Of a DNA stretch of 64,000 nucleotides, positions 8,142 through 15,676 are shown piece by piece. The stretch comes from Halohasta salina (GTDB lineage: Archaea; Halobacteriota; Halobacteria; Halobacteriales; Haloferacaceae). The notes under the pieces are model-generated. The model searched no databases. It was not told where the DNA came from and worked only from the letters and a program-made list of their open reading frames with translations. The position numbers were made by a program, and so were the translations under genes. Every line of letters starts with the position of its first letter. The stretch's first letter is position 1. Location of the stretch: NCBI RefSeq assembly GCF_024178165.1, contig NZ_JAMZIE010000003.1, positions 372,001-436,000 on the forward strand. Direction: 5' to 3'.

Positions 8142-8333
8142 ATGTCACAATCGGATGCAAGCAATGCTAGGAGAACTATGATTGCGACCACGACTTCAGC
8201 CGGTATCGCGCAAAAGTGGTTTCGATCACGAGGGGCAGCAGTGAGTGATCTTGACAGTGATAGACAACCAGAACGGATCAACAATCACGACTGTGAACCT
8301 TTCACTGACCGGCAAGTGCGGGGGTGGGGGTAA
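8142..8333 (+). CDS. Hypothetical basic protein (63 aa)
   Basis: Begins MSQSDASNARRTM and has a short basic stretch (KWFRSRG) and a polar C-terminus. The ATG is 8 bases after GGAG, which lies in the loop of a hairpin; a GTG at 8133 in frame is an alternative. The stop overlaps the next ATG (TAATG). No family recognised; the gene's interest lies in its structured leader. Confidence 0.5.
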   Translation: MSQSDASNARRTMIATTTSAGIAQKWFRSRGAAVSDLDSDRQPERINNHDCEPFTDRQVRGWG

Positions 8334-8524
8334 TGTCCGAAGCTCAAGGACGGACACCGCTCGAAGACGCCACCGACGACCGCGAAGATGCTGTGCGAGC
8401 ATGGGCGGCCGAGTACGTCCAAGACGCTCGTGTGGAGTTGATAACTGATGAATTCGCGGACATAGAGCAGGCCAAGCGGGATCTAAGGGCTGCACTACAC
8501 GTACTCGAAACAGAAATAGAGTAG
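8333..8524 (+). CDS. Hypothetical helical protein (63 aa)
   Basis: Acidic, mainly helical (EDAVRAWAAEYVQDARVELITDEFADIEQAKRDLRAALHVLETEIE read in parts), lacking Cys or membrane segments. Translationally coupled to the preceding ORF by a one-base overlap. Possibly an antitoxin-sized or adaptor protein, but nothing in the sequence proves a partner. Confidence 0.5.
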   Translation: MSEAQGRTPLEDATDDREDAVRAWAAEYVQDARVELITDEFADIEQAKRDLRAALHVLETEIE

Positions 8525-8611
8525 CCAAATATGCTACAGGCGTCAACGATATCGAAGTCTGCAGCTACTGCCGTCTACGTATACAGGCTTCGCTGAAAAT
8601 CGGCTTCCGGT

Positions 8612-8827
8612 TCAGATGTCCTTAATACCCCGATAGAGGATATAGGCAAATGCACCGAGTACTGGTGGGATGATGGGAGCAATCTCAGCTAACGACGACA
8701 CGTTGTCTGGGGTAGACAAAGCCGTGATCGCTACTAAGAGCACGACTGCGACGATGATGGTAACGCCGTACCCCAGATTAGTTGCGAACTTTCGCTCGTC
8801 TGAAGGCTCCGGCGTCACTTCTACCAT
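8612..8827 (-). CDS. Small two-helix membrane protein (71 aa)
   Basis: A charged N-terminus (MVEVTPEPSDERKF) is followed by two hydrophobic helices, GVTIIVAVVLLVAIT and IIPPVLGAFAYILY, ending in a short basic tail. It is divergent from the membrane protein at 8913, with an A+T-rich shared promoter region (8828-8912). Function unknown. Confidence 0.6.
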   Translation of the reverse strand: MVEVTPEPSDERKFATNLGYGVTIIVAVVLLVAITALSTPDNVSSLAEIAPIIPPVLGAFAYILYRGIKDI

Positions 8828-8912
8828 ATGTAGAACACTGTACTAACCTCAAATGAGTCTTATGTAACGTCGCTTATATCAATTTAAGTATCGGCCACGA
8901 AAATACGGGGGT

Positions 8913-9629
8913 ATGTCGTCCGAGGTATCGTCGATTGCACAATCCCAACTTGATTTGTATGACTTCTTCAGCGTCCTCCTACCGGGTGCTTATTTTTTGA
9001 TCACTCTGATTCCAGTGGTACCAACTTCGCTACCGTTTGGAACAGCCTCAACGGCAGCGGTGTTATTAGTAGGCGGTTATGTTGTCGGCCGGGCACTCCA
9101 CACGGCGGCAGAATCATATGACAAAATCTTCAATGTCCCCAGTAATCGGGAGACATTCATTAATGCGATCACGGATGAGGATATTGATATCTTGAGCGAT
9201 GAAATGATAGATCGGTTCTATGGGACCGCAAAGGCTGATTCCGGACTGGCGATGCCATATGATCGACGCACAGCTGGCGATAAAGACCTAAGCGCCTTGT
9301 ATGTATATGTCCGGTCGCAATTGTATCAGCATGGTAATGTCCGGTCACAGAGTTTCCAAGCAATTTATGCGTTCTATAGGAGCACATACCTTGCGACACA
9401 GCTTGCAGTGGGCTGTTATTTGATATATGCCATTGGACAGGCGGTAGGATACTGGTCGGGAGTTGGGGGTTATTCAACGTACATCGGAGGATTGGATATA
9501 CAAGCAGGAACTATACTACTCAGTGCGGAGGTGCTATTCGTGATAGGTATGCTAACATTGCATGATGCAAAAGAGGATTATCGAAAATATTACATAGAGT
9601 ATCTAATTGTAGATTATCTTTCTAAATAG
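8913..9629 (+). CDS. Four-helix membrane protein, possible cargo or defence effector
   Basis: The 238-residue protein has two N-terminal hydrophobic hairpins (LLPGAYFLITLIPVV and AAVLLVGGYVVGRAL), a soluble middle of about 90 residues, and two C-terminal helices (LAVGCYLIYAIGQAVG and ILLSAEVLFVIGMLTL). The opening LDLYDFFSVLLPG resembles an N-terminal motif I recall from uncharacterised membrane proteins of prokaryotic defence loci; that link is recollection, not proof. Its low GC and isolated promoter (TTATATCAATTTAAG upstream) suggest later acquisition by the element. Confidence 0.6.
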   Translation: MSSEVSSIAQSQLDLYDFFSVLLPGAYFLITLIPVVPTSLPFGTASTAAVLLVGGYVVGRALHTAAESYDKIFNVPSNRETFINAITDEDIDILSDEMIDRFYGTAKADSGLAMPYDRRTAGDKDLSALYVYVRSQLYQHGNVRSQSFQAIYAFYRSTYLATQLAVGCYLIYAIGQAVGYWSGVGGYSTYIGGLDIQAGTILLSAEVLFVIGMLTLHDAKEDYRKYYIEYLIVDYLSK

Positions 9630-9853
9630 CTGATGGATGGACTGAGTGATCTAATCGTGTCGAGTTTCCAGAATTCGCACGGTGGCCGGTGAATCGCGTC
9701 CATGGTCTGTAAGGGCGACGTAGTGACTGCGTTCTTATCTTAACCAGCATGCTCAGCTTGTCGTCGACGTTGTTGCAGATTGAACGATTCCAACGGCCAA
9801 ATCAAACTGTTTCTCGCGGGCTGTGCCGATTATGATGTTCGACCGTTGCCGCG

Positions 9854-10888
9854 CTACGACGGCCACCATTGCCGGGTCTCTGGGTCACGGCTGGTCAACT
9901 CATCGGGCAGCACACCCTCTTCTTGCGAGCTAAACACATATGTAGTCCAACGACCGACGTGCCACGCCACGTAATCTTGATTCACGTCTGATTGGACGAC
10001 AATATTGACTGTTGAATAAGTCTCGACTGCATCATCAGCATCAGGATCGAATCCGTCATATGTGGCTCTCGATACCCCCGACTCGACTTCGTCGACAATC
10101 TGAATTACGAGATCGGCCTCTGATTCGTCGGTAACTTTCTCAAAAGAGACATTCGACGGTACAATTTCACTTTCGCCTCGGTTATAGTAGCTCCAGACGT
10201 CATCGAGCTCCCCGCGCTCGTAGTCGTTGAGGCTGTGTTCGCTCTCGTTGTAGTAGACGCTGATCGTCTCTGATTCAAACGGATTGACCCGCTCAGTGGC
10301 GTTCGGTTGCAGTGTCGTTGCCACCGTGCTGGTTTTATTCATCACCGGCCAGCTGTCAGTATCATTGTGTGTCAAACCAAGCGTATGGCCGATTTCATGT
10401 GTAATGACGTCAATGGTGCTGGAGTCGTTTAGTGATGTGACAATCTCAACTCGTTCGGGCCGTTCGAGGGCCTCGCCAGTCTGGTTGTAGATCGGCGCGC
10501 AGCCTAGCAAAGGCTGCTCAGTGTCGTAGTACAATTCACTGCCGCACTGATTAATTTCGTCGACGATGTGGACTGGGACATCTGGGTCATCGGCAGTGGC
10601 ATCATAGACAAACCGGCCGTCCCAGCCTACCGTTTCGAGATCTCGATTCCAACGGGCTAACGATTCTTCAATGAGCGGTTGGTAGTCTCTGTCGTTAGGC
10701 TGGTCAACGATGCTGACAGTGATTTTTTGTGTCTCCCAAGGGTTCTGCGGCGGTGGATCGCCCAACACGCCGCCAGTCTGTGGCTCTGTCTCGTCTGGAC
10801 CAACCGGATCCAACTGAGCACCACCAGCACATCCCGTTAAGAGTAGACAGGCAGCAATAGCGACAGCAGTCAGCCGTTGTCGTTTCAC
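9854..10888 (-). CDS. Matrixin-like zinc metalloprotease lipoprotein
   Basis: A secreted lipoprotein of 344 residues. The lipobox LTGC ends at Cys20. The mature part has the metzincin zinc motif HEIGHTLGLTH (residues 164-174) with catalytic Glu165, and a downstream Met in PVMN (about 183) that can form the Met-turn. Together these place it with matrixin or astacin-type proteases. The C-terminal 130 residues are acidic and of unknown fold. It would act at the outer cell face. It may cleave surface glycoproteins to aid entry, exit or exclusion of relatives; that is inference. The promoter region is A+T-rich. Confidence 0.8.
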   Translation of the reverse strand: MKRQRLTAVAIAACLLLTGCAGGAQLDPVGPDETEPQTGGVLGDPPPQNPWETQKITVSIVDQPNDRDYQPLIEESLARWNRDLETVGWDGRFVYDATADDPDVPVHIVDEINQCGSELYYDTEQPLLGCAPIYNQTGEALERPERVEIVTSLNDSSTIDVITHEIGHTLGLTHNDTDSWPVMNKTSTVATTLQPNATERVNPFESETISVYYNESEHSLNDYERGELDDVWSYYNRGESEIVPSNVSFEKVTDESEADLVIQIVDEVESGVSRATYDGFDPDADDAVETYSTVNIVVQSDVNQDYVAWHVGRWTTYVFSSQEEGVLPDELTSRDPETRQWWPS

Positions 10889-11021
10889 ACCTACATATCA
10901 CTGTGAGAGGTCAAAAAGAATACGTTTAGCCTTTAGCTATCCTCTACGTAGGCGACAGCCGCGAGCGGGGATTGGTTTTTCGTCGCTCAGTTTCGGCAAC
11001 CATGGAAACGCCATCAAAACA

Positions 11022-11057
11022 TGAATGTTTGACTCTACTAATAGACTCGAACATTCA
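11022..11057. repeat. loxP-like inverted repeat upstream of a tyrosine recombinase
   Basis: Arms TGAATGTTTGACTC and GACTCGAACATTCA match at 12 of 14 positions as an inverted repeat and flank an 8-base spacer TACTAATA. This is the geometry of tyrosine-recombinase core sites such as loxP. The outer part CGAACATTCA recurs once more at 11121-11130, inside the recombinase gene. A regulatory operator is the alternative reading. Confidence 0.45.
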
Positions 11058-11092
11058 AGTGGCTGGGTACTGTGTCTCTTTATATACCCACC

Positions 11093-11710
11093 ATGCCACA
11101 AACAACGGATTCGACAGAAACGAACATTCACTATCTCAAGCCATCGCAGGTAGAGGCGATGCGTGATGCAGCCTTCCACGGCTCTTACGGCCAGCGAGAT
11201 GATGCAATCGTGACTATACTTTACGACACTGGCCTTCGACGAGCCGAACTGTCGGCGGTCAACCGCGATATGCTCGATCTCGATGCCGGAGAGCTACGTA
11301 TCCCAGCTGGGATACAGAAAGACTATCCAAACGACAACACGCCCAGCCCCGTCACGTTTAATCTCGATCCCAGTGGCGAGCTACGTACCGAGCGGGCGCT
11401 TCGGTCCTACCTGAGTAACCGTGACGACGATAGTAGTGCCCTGTTTCCGAGCCGCAAGAGCGACCGAATGACTGGCAAGGGTTTGAATGAAGTCGTGAAA
11501 CGGCTCGCTGCCGAGGCTAAAGTACGACCCTACCGTAGCGACGGCCGCGGCGACGCAGACAATGTGACGGCACACACGCTCCGGCACAGCGTTGCATGGC
11601 GGATGCTCCGGGCCGAAGAGGGAAACACAATATACGACGTTCGAAACCGCCTACGCCACTCGACAGTGCTCACGACTGAGCGACGGTACGATCACTTCCA
11701 AACAGTATAG
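11093..11710 (+). CDS. Catalytic-domain-only tyrosine recombinase (XerC/D-like)
   Basis: A 205-residue recombinase that starts almost at the catalytic domain and lacks the N-terminal core-binding domain of normal Xer or phage integrases (about 300 residues). The catalytic set is visible: Arg49 in GLRRAEL, HTLRH (His161, Arg164), His189 in RLRHS and the nucleophile Tyr199 in RRYDHF. A TATA-like TTTATATACC lies just upstream. It is a second recombinase, separate from the element's integrase, and probably acts on local sites (dimer resolution or inversion); the inverted repeat 36 bases upstream is the obvious candidate. Confidence 0.8.
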   Translation: MPQTTDSTETNIHYLKPSQVEAMRDAAFHGSYGQRDDAIVTILYDTGLRRAELSAVNRDMLDLDAGELRIPAGIQKDYPNDNTPSPVTFNLDPSGELRTERALRSYLSNRDDDSSALFPSRKSDRMTGKGLNEVVKRLAAEAKVRPYRSDGRGDADNVTAHTLRHSVAWRMLRAEEGNTIYDVRNRLRHSTVLTTERRYDHFQTV

Positions 11711-11798
11711 AATCTGTTGTGGTTCTGTAGAGAGAACACCATTGGCTCAAAATTTATATCGTTTACCGTGGTATTCTTGCACAGGAGGTGACCGACAC

Positions 11799-11870
11799 AT
11801 GACGGATCAAGACTTCATCAGAATTGGTATCGGCGGGTTGGTGCTTCTATCCTACGCCGCCCTGTTCTAA
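11799..11870 (+). CDS. Tiny membrane peptide (23 aa) with strong ribosome-binding site
   Basis: MTDQDFIRIG followed by IGGLVLLSYAALF, one membrane helix. The upstream AGGAGGTGA (11783-11791) is a nearly full match to the archaeal anti-Shine-Dalgarno sequence, with 7-8 bases to the ATG, rare in a window where most genes are coupled or leaderless. This supports real translation of a very short peptide. Confidence 0.45.
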   Translation: MTDQDFIRIGIGGLVLLSYAALF

Positions 11871-11902
11871 CTGGCGTTGCCAGCGAATCACAACAGAAAA
11901 AA

Positions 11903-12178
11903 TCAATCAGAACTCAGCACGTCACCAGCCAGTGAGTTTTCAGCGGCTTCGGTGATCGTCGGCAGCTCGCCAGTCTCGTCCGGCAGACGCACAACGTAGC
12001 ACCGGGGACCGAGGTAAGAGAAGTCGACCCGTTGTTCGTCCAACTCGCTAAGGTCGACGTCTCCGAAGTCGCGTTCGATGGCCCACTTCGGCACCGTCAC
12101 CCGAGCGCTGGTGCCGCTCGTCTGGAGTTCTTGGTTCGCCGCGCGTCGGCCGCTCGATCGGTTCTGTTGTGTCGACAT
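11903..12178 (-). CDS. AbrB/SpoVT-like small DNA-binding protein (91 aa)
   Basis: From the ATG at 12178 the protein reads MSTQQNRSSGRRA, then TSGTSARVTVPKWAIERDFG and an acidic C-terminal half with CYVVRLPD. The VTVPKWAI pattern resembles the swapped-hairpin strand of AbrB-type regulators (usual form VTIPKxIRE). It is divergently transcribed from the structural operon at 12349, and repeated CATTG(A/T)ATCCCA motifs lie between them, so autoregulation and control of that operon is likely. The longer frame to 12349 would cover its own operator and is less credible. Confidence 0.55.
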   Translation of the reverse strand: MSTQQNRSSGRRAANQELQTSGTSARVTVPKWAIERDFGDVDLSELDEQRVDFSYLGPRCYVVRLPDETGELPTITEAAENSLAGDVLSSD

Positions 12179-12190
12179 ATGATTCGATAC

Positions 12191-12257
12191 CATTGTATCC
12201 CACTTAAGACGTTCTCGCGGCACCGTCGAATCCCATTGAATCCCATCGGAGTGGGAG
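12191..12257. promoter_or_regulatory. Direct repeats, probable operator between regulator and structural operon
   Basis: CATTGTATCCCA (12191-12202) and CATTGAATCCCA (12234-12245) are near-identical and start 43 bases apart, about four helical turns. A further GAATCCCAT lies at 12228-12236 and an inverted GTGGGA-like copy near 12251. They lie immediately upstream of the AbrB-like gene on the minus strand, the first copy only about 13 bases from its ATG. Multiple phased half-sites are typical of a cooperative repressor. Confidence 0.5.
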
Positions 12258-12348
12258 AAGAGTAACAGCGTCGGGCCTGATTTTAGGTAGGTCAGCAGTT
12301 GGTCGGCCGCATGCGTGGAACTCGCCGGGGGGCCAGCCTTTGAGGGCA

Positions 12349-12504
12349 ATGGTTCCAGACGACCGCTTCAGCGAAGACTCAGACACGAGCCCCGTCCCGA
12401 CCGTCAGGATCGGTCGCTACCGCGATCGCGTCGGCGACGATCTCGACCGTCTCGCAGCAACCCCACACTCCATTCCTGACACGTACCCCTACCCTTCATC
12501 ATGA
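12349..12504 (+). CDS. Small protein heading the structural operon (51 aa)
   Basis: A 51-residue polar protein (MVPDDRFSEDSD...TVRIGRYRDRVGDDLDRL) whose stop overlaps the ATG of the next gene (ATGA). The overlap pattern is the same as in all following genes, so it is probably the operon's first gene. No motif recognised. Confidence 0.5.
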   Translation: MVPDDRFSEDSDTSPVPTVRIGRYRDRVGDDLDRLAATPHSIPDTYPYPSS

Positions 12505-13988
12505 GAATTAGACAAGTAGCAACGCTGTTCCTCGTCGCCTCGATGGTACTGACCGCGGCGGTCGGACCGGTGGCGGCACAGCAGCAGACGACACAGATCA
12601 ACCCGGACGCATCGGCAGCACAGAATCCCTACATCAGCGCGGACGTGACGGTCGACGCCTTCGACCGTTCGGCAATGGAGCCGGGACAGTATGAAGACGA
12701 CAGCGGTGAGATCGCCACACTGCCGGCAGTCGTCGACAAGTCCGACGACGTCGACGATCTCGGCACGGGCGAAGTGAACCCGTATCACTTCGTTGCCTCT
12801 GATATCGAGTTCGCCGACGCGGCGGGCTTCCCGAACTCGGAGGGCAACGTCTCGGCAGTCCACAACGAAAGCCGATGGTCGACGGACACGTCGGCATCGG
12901 CGGGCTCGATGACGGTCGCTGACTCGTCGACGGCTCCCGGCGTTGAGTCGCTCGAAGTCTCGACATCCAGTCAGTCGAGCGGTGACACGGCAGTGGCGTC
13001 GTTCTCCGATGTCTCGATTGACAGTGACGTGGAGAAACGCTACCTCCAGGCCATCGCTGACGTGTCGGCCGACAGCGGTGCGACTGTTGAGATCCGAGCC
13101 GTTGATGCTGACGGCGACTACGTGGCGATCCTGAACGGAACGACCGGCGAAGGCGTCGTCGACCAGGAACAGATCGGGAAGCTCTCGGTCAGCGGCTCTG
13201 GTGACGGTTCGATGAGTGAGGTGCAGTCGATCGAGGTCGTCATCAGTGACGGCGACGCGACGGTCGACGTTTCGGCGCTGAACGCGGACAAATCCAGCGA
13301 GTGGACGCTGGGTGACGAGCGGATCCAAAACCCCGACAACAGCGACGAATTCGACACTGAGACGGTGACGGATCACGACGGCGGCCAGATCCAGATCCAC
13401 GATATGTCGACGCTCGGACCGGCATTCGAGGATGCGACGATCTCCGATCTGACCATCCCGATGGACTTCCGCGCTGCCGACCTGGAAGCGGATGCAAACG
13501 AGGTGAACGTCACGTTCTCCGAAGCTCCGGAATACCCGTCGTTCGACCAGAAGCAAACCGCGCGGTACCGGATCGAACTGCCGGACGCCTATGACCTGAG
13601 CTACGCGAACGCCGAACTCCGACAAGAGTCGAACATCCCGAACAGCCGCTACCAGTCAGTGGACATCCTTGAAGGGGCCTCTGACACGAACTTTAGCGAC
13701 CTGAGCGGCTGGGTCGACGTGCTTGACCAGATCGGCTCCAGCGGCGAGGATGTCGTGCTTGACGACACGATTCAGCCCGGCCAAGAAATCGCCTACAAGA
13801 GCGTCACGCTCGTGACTGGCGATGAAGCGAGTGAAGTGCAGAACGTTGCCGAAGGGATCGTTGGCATGACCGGCAGTAGTGGCGGGGTCTTCGGAGCGAT
13901 CTCCGGATTCTTCGGAACGATCTGGGGCAAGATCACCGGCGCGGCGACAGTCGTGCTCGGCGGCTCGCGACTCTTCGGAGGTGACTAA
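12501..13988 (+). CDS. Secreted surface protein A of the element (495 aa), spike candidate
   Basis: An N-terminal signal peptide (RIRQVATLFLVASMVLTAAVGPVAAQ) precedes an acidic ectodomain of about 430 residues rich in Ser, Asp and Thr with alternating-strand character and a few N-x-S/T sites. The last 35 residues (GGVFGAISGFFGTIW...AATVVLGG) are hydrophobic and could anchor it. This is the layout of a haloarchaeal virus spike or vesicle surface protein (N-terminal signal, beta-rich body, C-terminal anchor). Neighbours are small membrane proteins coupled by overlaps. The spike role is inference; sequence family unknown. Confidence 0.65.
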   Translation: MRIRQVATLFLVASMVLTAAVGPVAAQQQTTQINPDASAAQNPYISADVTVDAFDRSAMEPGQYEDDSGEIATLPAVVDKSDDVDDLGTGEVNPYHFVASDIEFADAAGFPNSEGNVSAVHNESRWSTDTSASAGSMTVADSSTAPGVESLEVSTSSQSSGDTAVASFSDVSIDSDVEKRYLQAIADVSADSGATVEIRAVDADGDYVAILNGTTGEGVVDQEQIGKLSVSGSGDGSMSEVQSIEVVISDGDATVDVSALNADKSSEWTLGDERIQNPDNSDEFDTETVTDHDGGQIQIHDMSTLGPAFEDATISDLTIPMDFRAADLEADANEVNVTFSEAPEYPSFDQKQTARYRIELPDAYDLSYANAELRQESNIPNSRYQSVDILEGASDTNFSDLSGWVDVLDQIGSSGEDVVLDDTIQPGQEIAYKSVTLVTGDEASEVQNVAEGIVGMTGSSGGVFGAISGFFGTIWGKITGAATVVLGGSRLFGGD

Positions 13989-14431
13989 TGAGCGCCTCCG
14001 GTTCGGGTCTTCCGAGTGCGTCGAACCTGCTCGATCGAGCCCGCGGCCGGGGACTGACGAGCATCGCCAAACAGGGACTCGGTAGTTGGGTGCTTGCGGT
14101 GATCACCGCTGGCGTCACCGGTCTCCAGAGCCTCCTGCAACTGCTGCTCGTTCCGGTCGACCTGATGGTCGAGCTGGCGAATGCATCGGTCGCGGCGTTC
14201 TTCCTCGAACCGTTCGGGATCGTCACGTCCGGCGCGTCGACGACCGCCGAGGCTGTCTCGGATTTCGGAATCTTCGGGCTACTCGTCGCTGTCGGTATCG
14301 TGCTGGCGACGATCTACATCATCGCCCAGTTCCTCGAACGCGAAGACACGACCGACGTGCCGATACCGGGATTCATCGTCGACCCGCCGCTGCCGGGAAT
14401 CGGCGTCGAAGAAGAAGAGCAAGAGGACTGA
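13988..14431 (+). CDS. Membrane protein, two to three helices (147 aa)
   Basis: Overlaps the previous stop by one base. After a polar, Arg-containing start it has hydrophobic segments SWVLAVITAGVTGLQSLLQLLLVPV and FGIFGLLVAVGIVLATIYIIAQFL, then a proline-rich and very acidic tail (EEEEQED). Suited to an internal membrane or scaffold protein; no family recognised. Confidence 0.6.
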   Translation: MSASGSGLPSASNLLDRARGRGLTSIAKQGLGSWVLAVITAGVTGLQSLLQLLLVPVDLMVELANASVAAFFLEPFGIVTSGASTTAEAVSDFGIFGLLVAVGIVLATIYIIAQFLEREDTTDVPIPGFIVDPPLPGIGVEEEEQED

Positions 14432-14474
14432 CTAATGCGCCGGACCCGCCCCCAAACCGGAGGTGGTCGACCGT

Positions 14475-14825
14475 ATGAGTAGCCTCGGCGATACGCTACG
14501 CAACCGGTTTTTGAACGCACAAAACCGAATCGAGTGGGCCGATCTCGCTGGTGCAGTGACCGGAGCGGTGACGCTCCAATGGTTCCGCGGCGGGGCCGGC
14601 ATTCCGCTCGGCATCGGTCGGGGAATCGGACGTGTCTTCGACGGGATCTCGTCGAGCATCAGTGACGGCGTGTCGCTGTTGTCGACAACACTGGTGAATC
14701 AGGCTGATGCAGCGTTCGGGCCGGCGGATTTCGGAGTGTTTTCGCTCCCGGTTTCGCTGGTGCTGATCCTCATGAGCATTGCTATCGTCGTTATCGGATT
14801 CCAGCAGGTGGTTTTCGATGAGTGA
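14475..14825 (+). CDS. Small membrane protein (116 aa)
   Basis: The basic N-terminus (MSSLGDTLRNRFLNAQNRIEW) resembles an amphipathic membrane-facing helix. It is followed by a Gly-rich hydrophobic region and a strong C-terminal helix, FSLPVSLVLILMSIAIVVIGF. ATG at 14475 is preferred to a GTG at 14463. It overlaps the next gene by 8 bases. Confidence 0.6.
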   Translation: MSSLGDTLRNRFLNAQNRIEWADLAGAVTGAVTLQWFRGGAGIPLGIGRGIGRVFDGISSSISDGVSLLSTTLVNQADAAFGPADFGVFSLPVSLVLILMSIAIVVIGFQQVVFDE

Positions 14826-15324
14826 TGACGATAGCACTGGACTGCTATCACTGCTGACAGACGGACAGCTTGAGACGCTGCTGGAGTTCGTCAGCAATCC
14901 GGGAAAGTTCATTCGTGGGTTCATTTTCGGGAGCCTGCTGGCGGGCATCGGCGATGTGCTGACTCCGATCTTCGAGGCGATGCAGTTGCTAATACTCGGA
15001 TCGAAGCCAGCGGAGTTCGGTGCTCCCAACGAGACATGGGGGATCGCTGATGTGCCTGTCGTGATCGGTGGCGTCATTGGGGATACAGCGGGCTCAATGA
15101 TCCTGTTGGTCTTCGAGGCTTACGCGGCAGTGCTGCGTGCACTGATTCCATCAGTCGGATCTCCACTCGTTGCCCCGCTGGCAGCGTTAGCACTGGTGTT
15201 CACTGGCGTCGTGATCTTCCGCGTCATCGGGCCAACAATCCTCACTGCAACGCAGGCGCTGCTCGAAGCGATCCCGGTCGTCGGCGGTCCGCTGGCAACC
15301 ATCCTGGGAGAACTCAGATCATGA
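14818..15324 (+). CDS. Polytopic membrane protein (168 aa)
   Basis: After a short acidic start and an amphipathic helix there are several hydrophobic segments: FIFGSLLAGIGDVL, VVIGGVIGDTAGSMILLVFEAYAAVL and LAALALVFTGVVIFRVIGPTIL. The size and four-helix pattern are comparable to the internal membrane protein class of enveloped haloarchaeal viruses, but no sequence similarity can be claimed. Confidence 0.6.
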   Translation: MSDDDSTGLLSLLTDGQLETLLEFVSNPGKFIRGFIFGSLLAGIGDVLTPIFEAMQLLILGSKPAEFGAPNETWGIADVPVVIGGVIGDTAGSMILLVFEAYAAVLRALIPSVGSPLVAPLAALALVFTGVVIFRVIGPTILTATQALLEAIPVVGGPLATILGELRS

Positions 15325-15608
15325 ACTGGAAAGGACTCATCAAGAACCCGGTAGCGTGGCTGACCGGTGGTCTCGGCGGCGTGTTTCTATTCGATCCGAC
15401 GGTGATAACGGCGCTGCTCGCGGCGCTCTGGTCGAGCGCGGGAACGCTGTTCACGGCCGCATCGGTCGCGGCGTTCACCGTGATCCCGCAGGTCGACGCA
15501 CTGTCGTCGATCGAGGAAACGGCCGTGGCGATCGCGGTTGTGGCTGGCGGGATCTACCTCGCCAAGCTGGGCTACCGGATACTCGACAGCTACACAGACA
15601 GACTATGA
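15321..15608 (+). CDS. Small membrane protein (95 aa)
   Basis: MNWKGLIKNPVAW starts an amphipathic segment, followed by three hydrophobic helices (LGGVFLFDPTVITALLAAL, LFTAASVAAFTVI, ETAVAIAVVAGGIYLAKLGY). Four-base overlaps on both sides show tight coupling. No family recognised. Confidence 0.6.
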   Translation: MNWKGLIKNPVAWLTGGLGGVFLFDPTVITALLAALWSSAGTLFTAASVAAFTVIPQVDALSSIEETAVAIAVVAGGIYLAKLGYRILDSYTDRL

Positions 15609-15676
15609 AACGCAACACACGAAACGAGACAGACTGGCATCGACGTGCAACCGAAGCAGCAGAGAGGGGACCATGA
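15605..15676 (+). CDS. Micro-ORF in the structural operon (23 aa)
   Basis: MKRNTRNETDWHRRATEAAERGP is a short basic peptide with ATGA overlaps at both ends. The perfect overlap geometry suggests at least a translational coupler that keeps ribosomes moving from the previous gene to the next; an independent function is unproven. Confidence 0.4.
   Translation: MKRNTRNETDWHRRATEAAERGP

Noticed and set aside
12489-13625. 378-aa minus-strand frame
   Set aside because: Arg/Val-rich antisense of the signal-peptide-bearing 495-aa protein.
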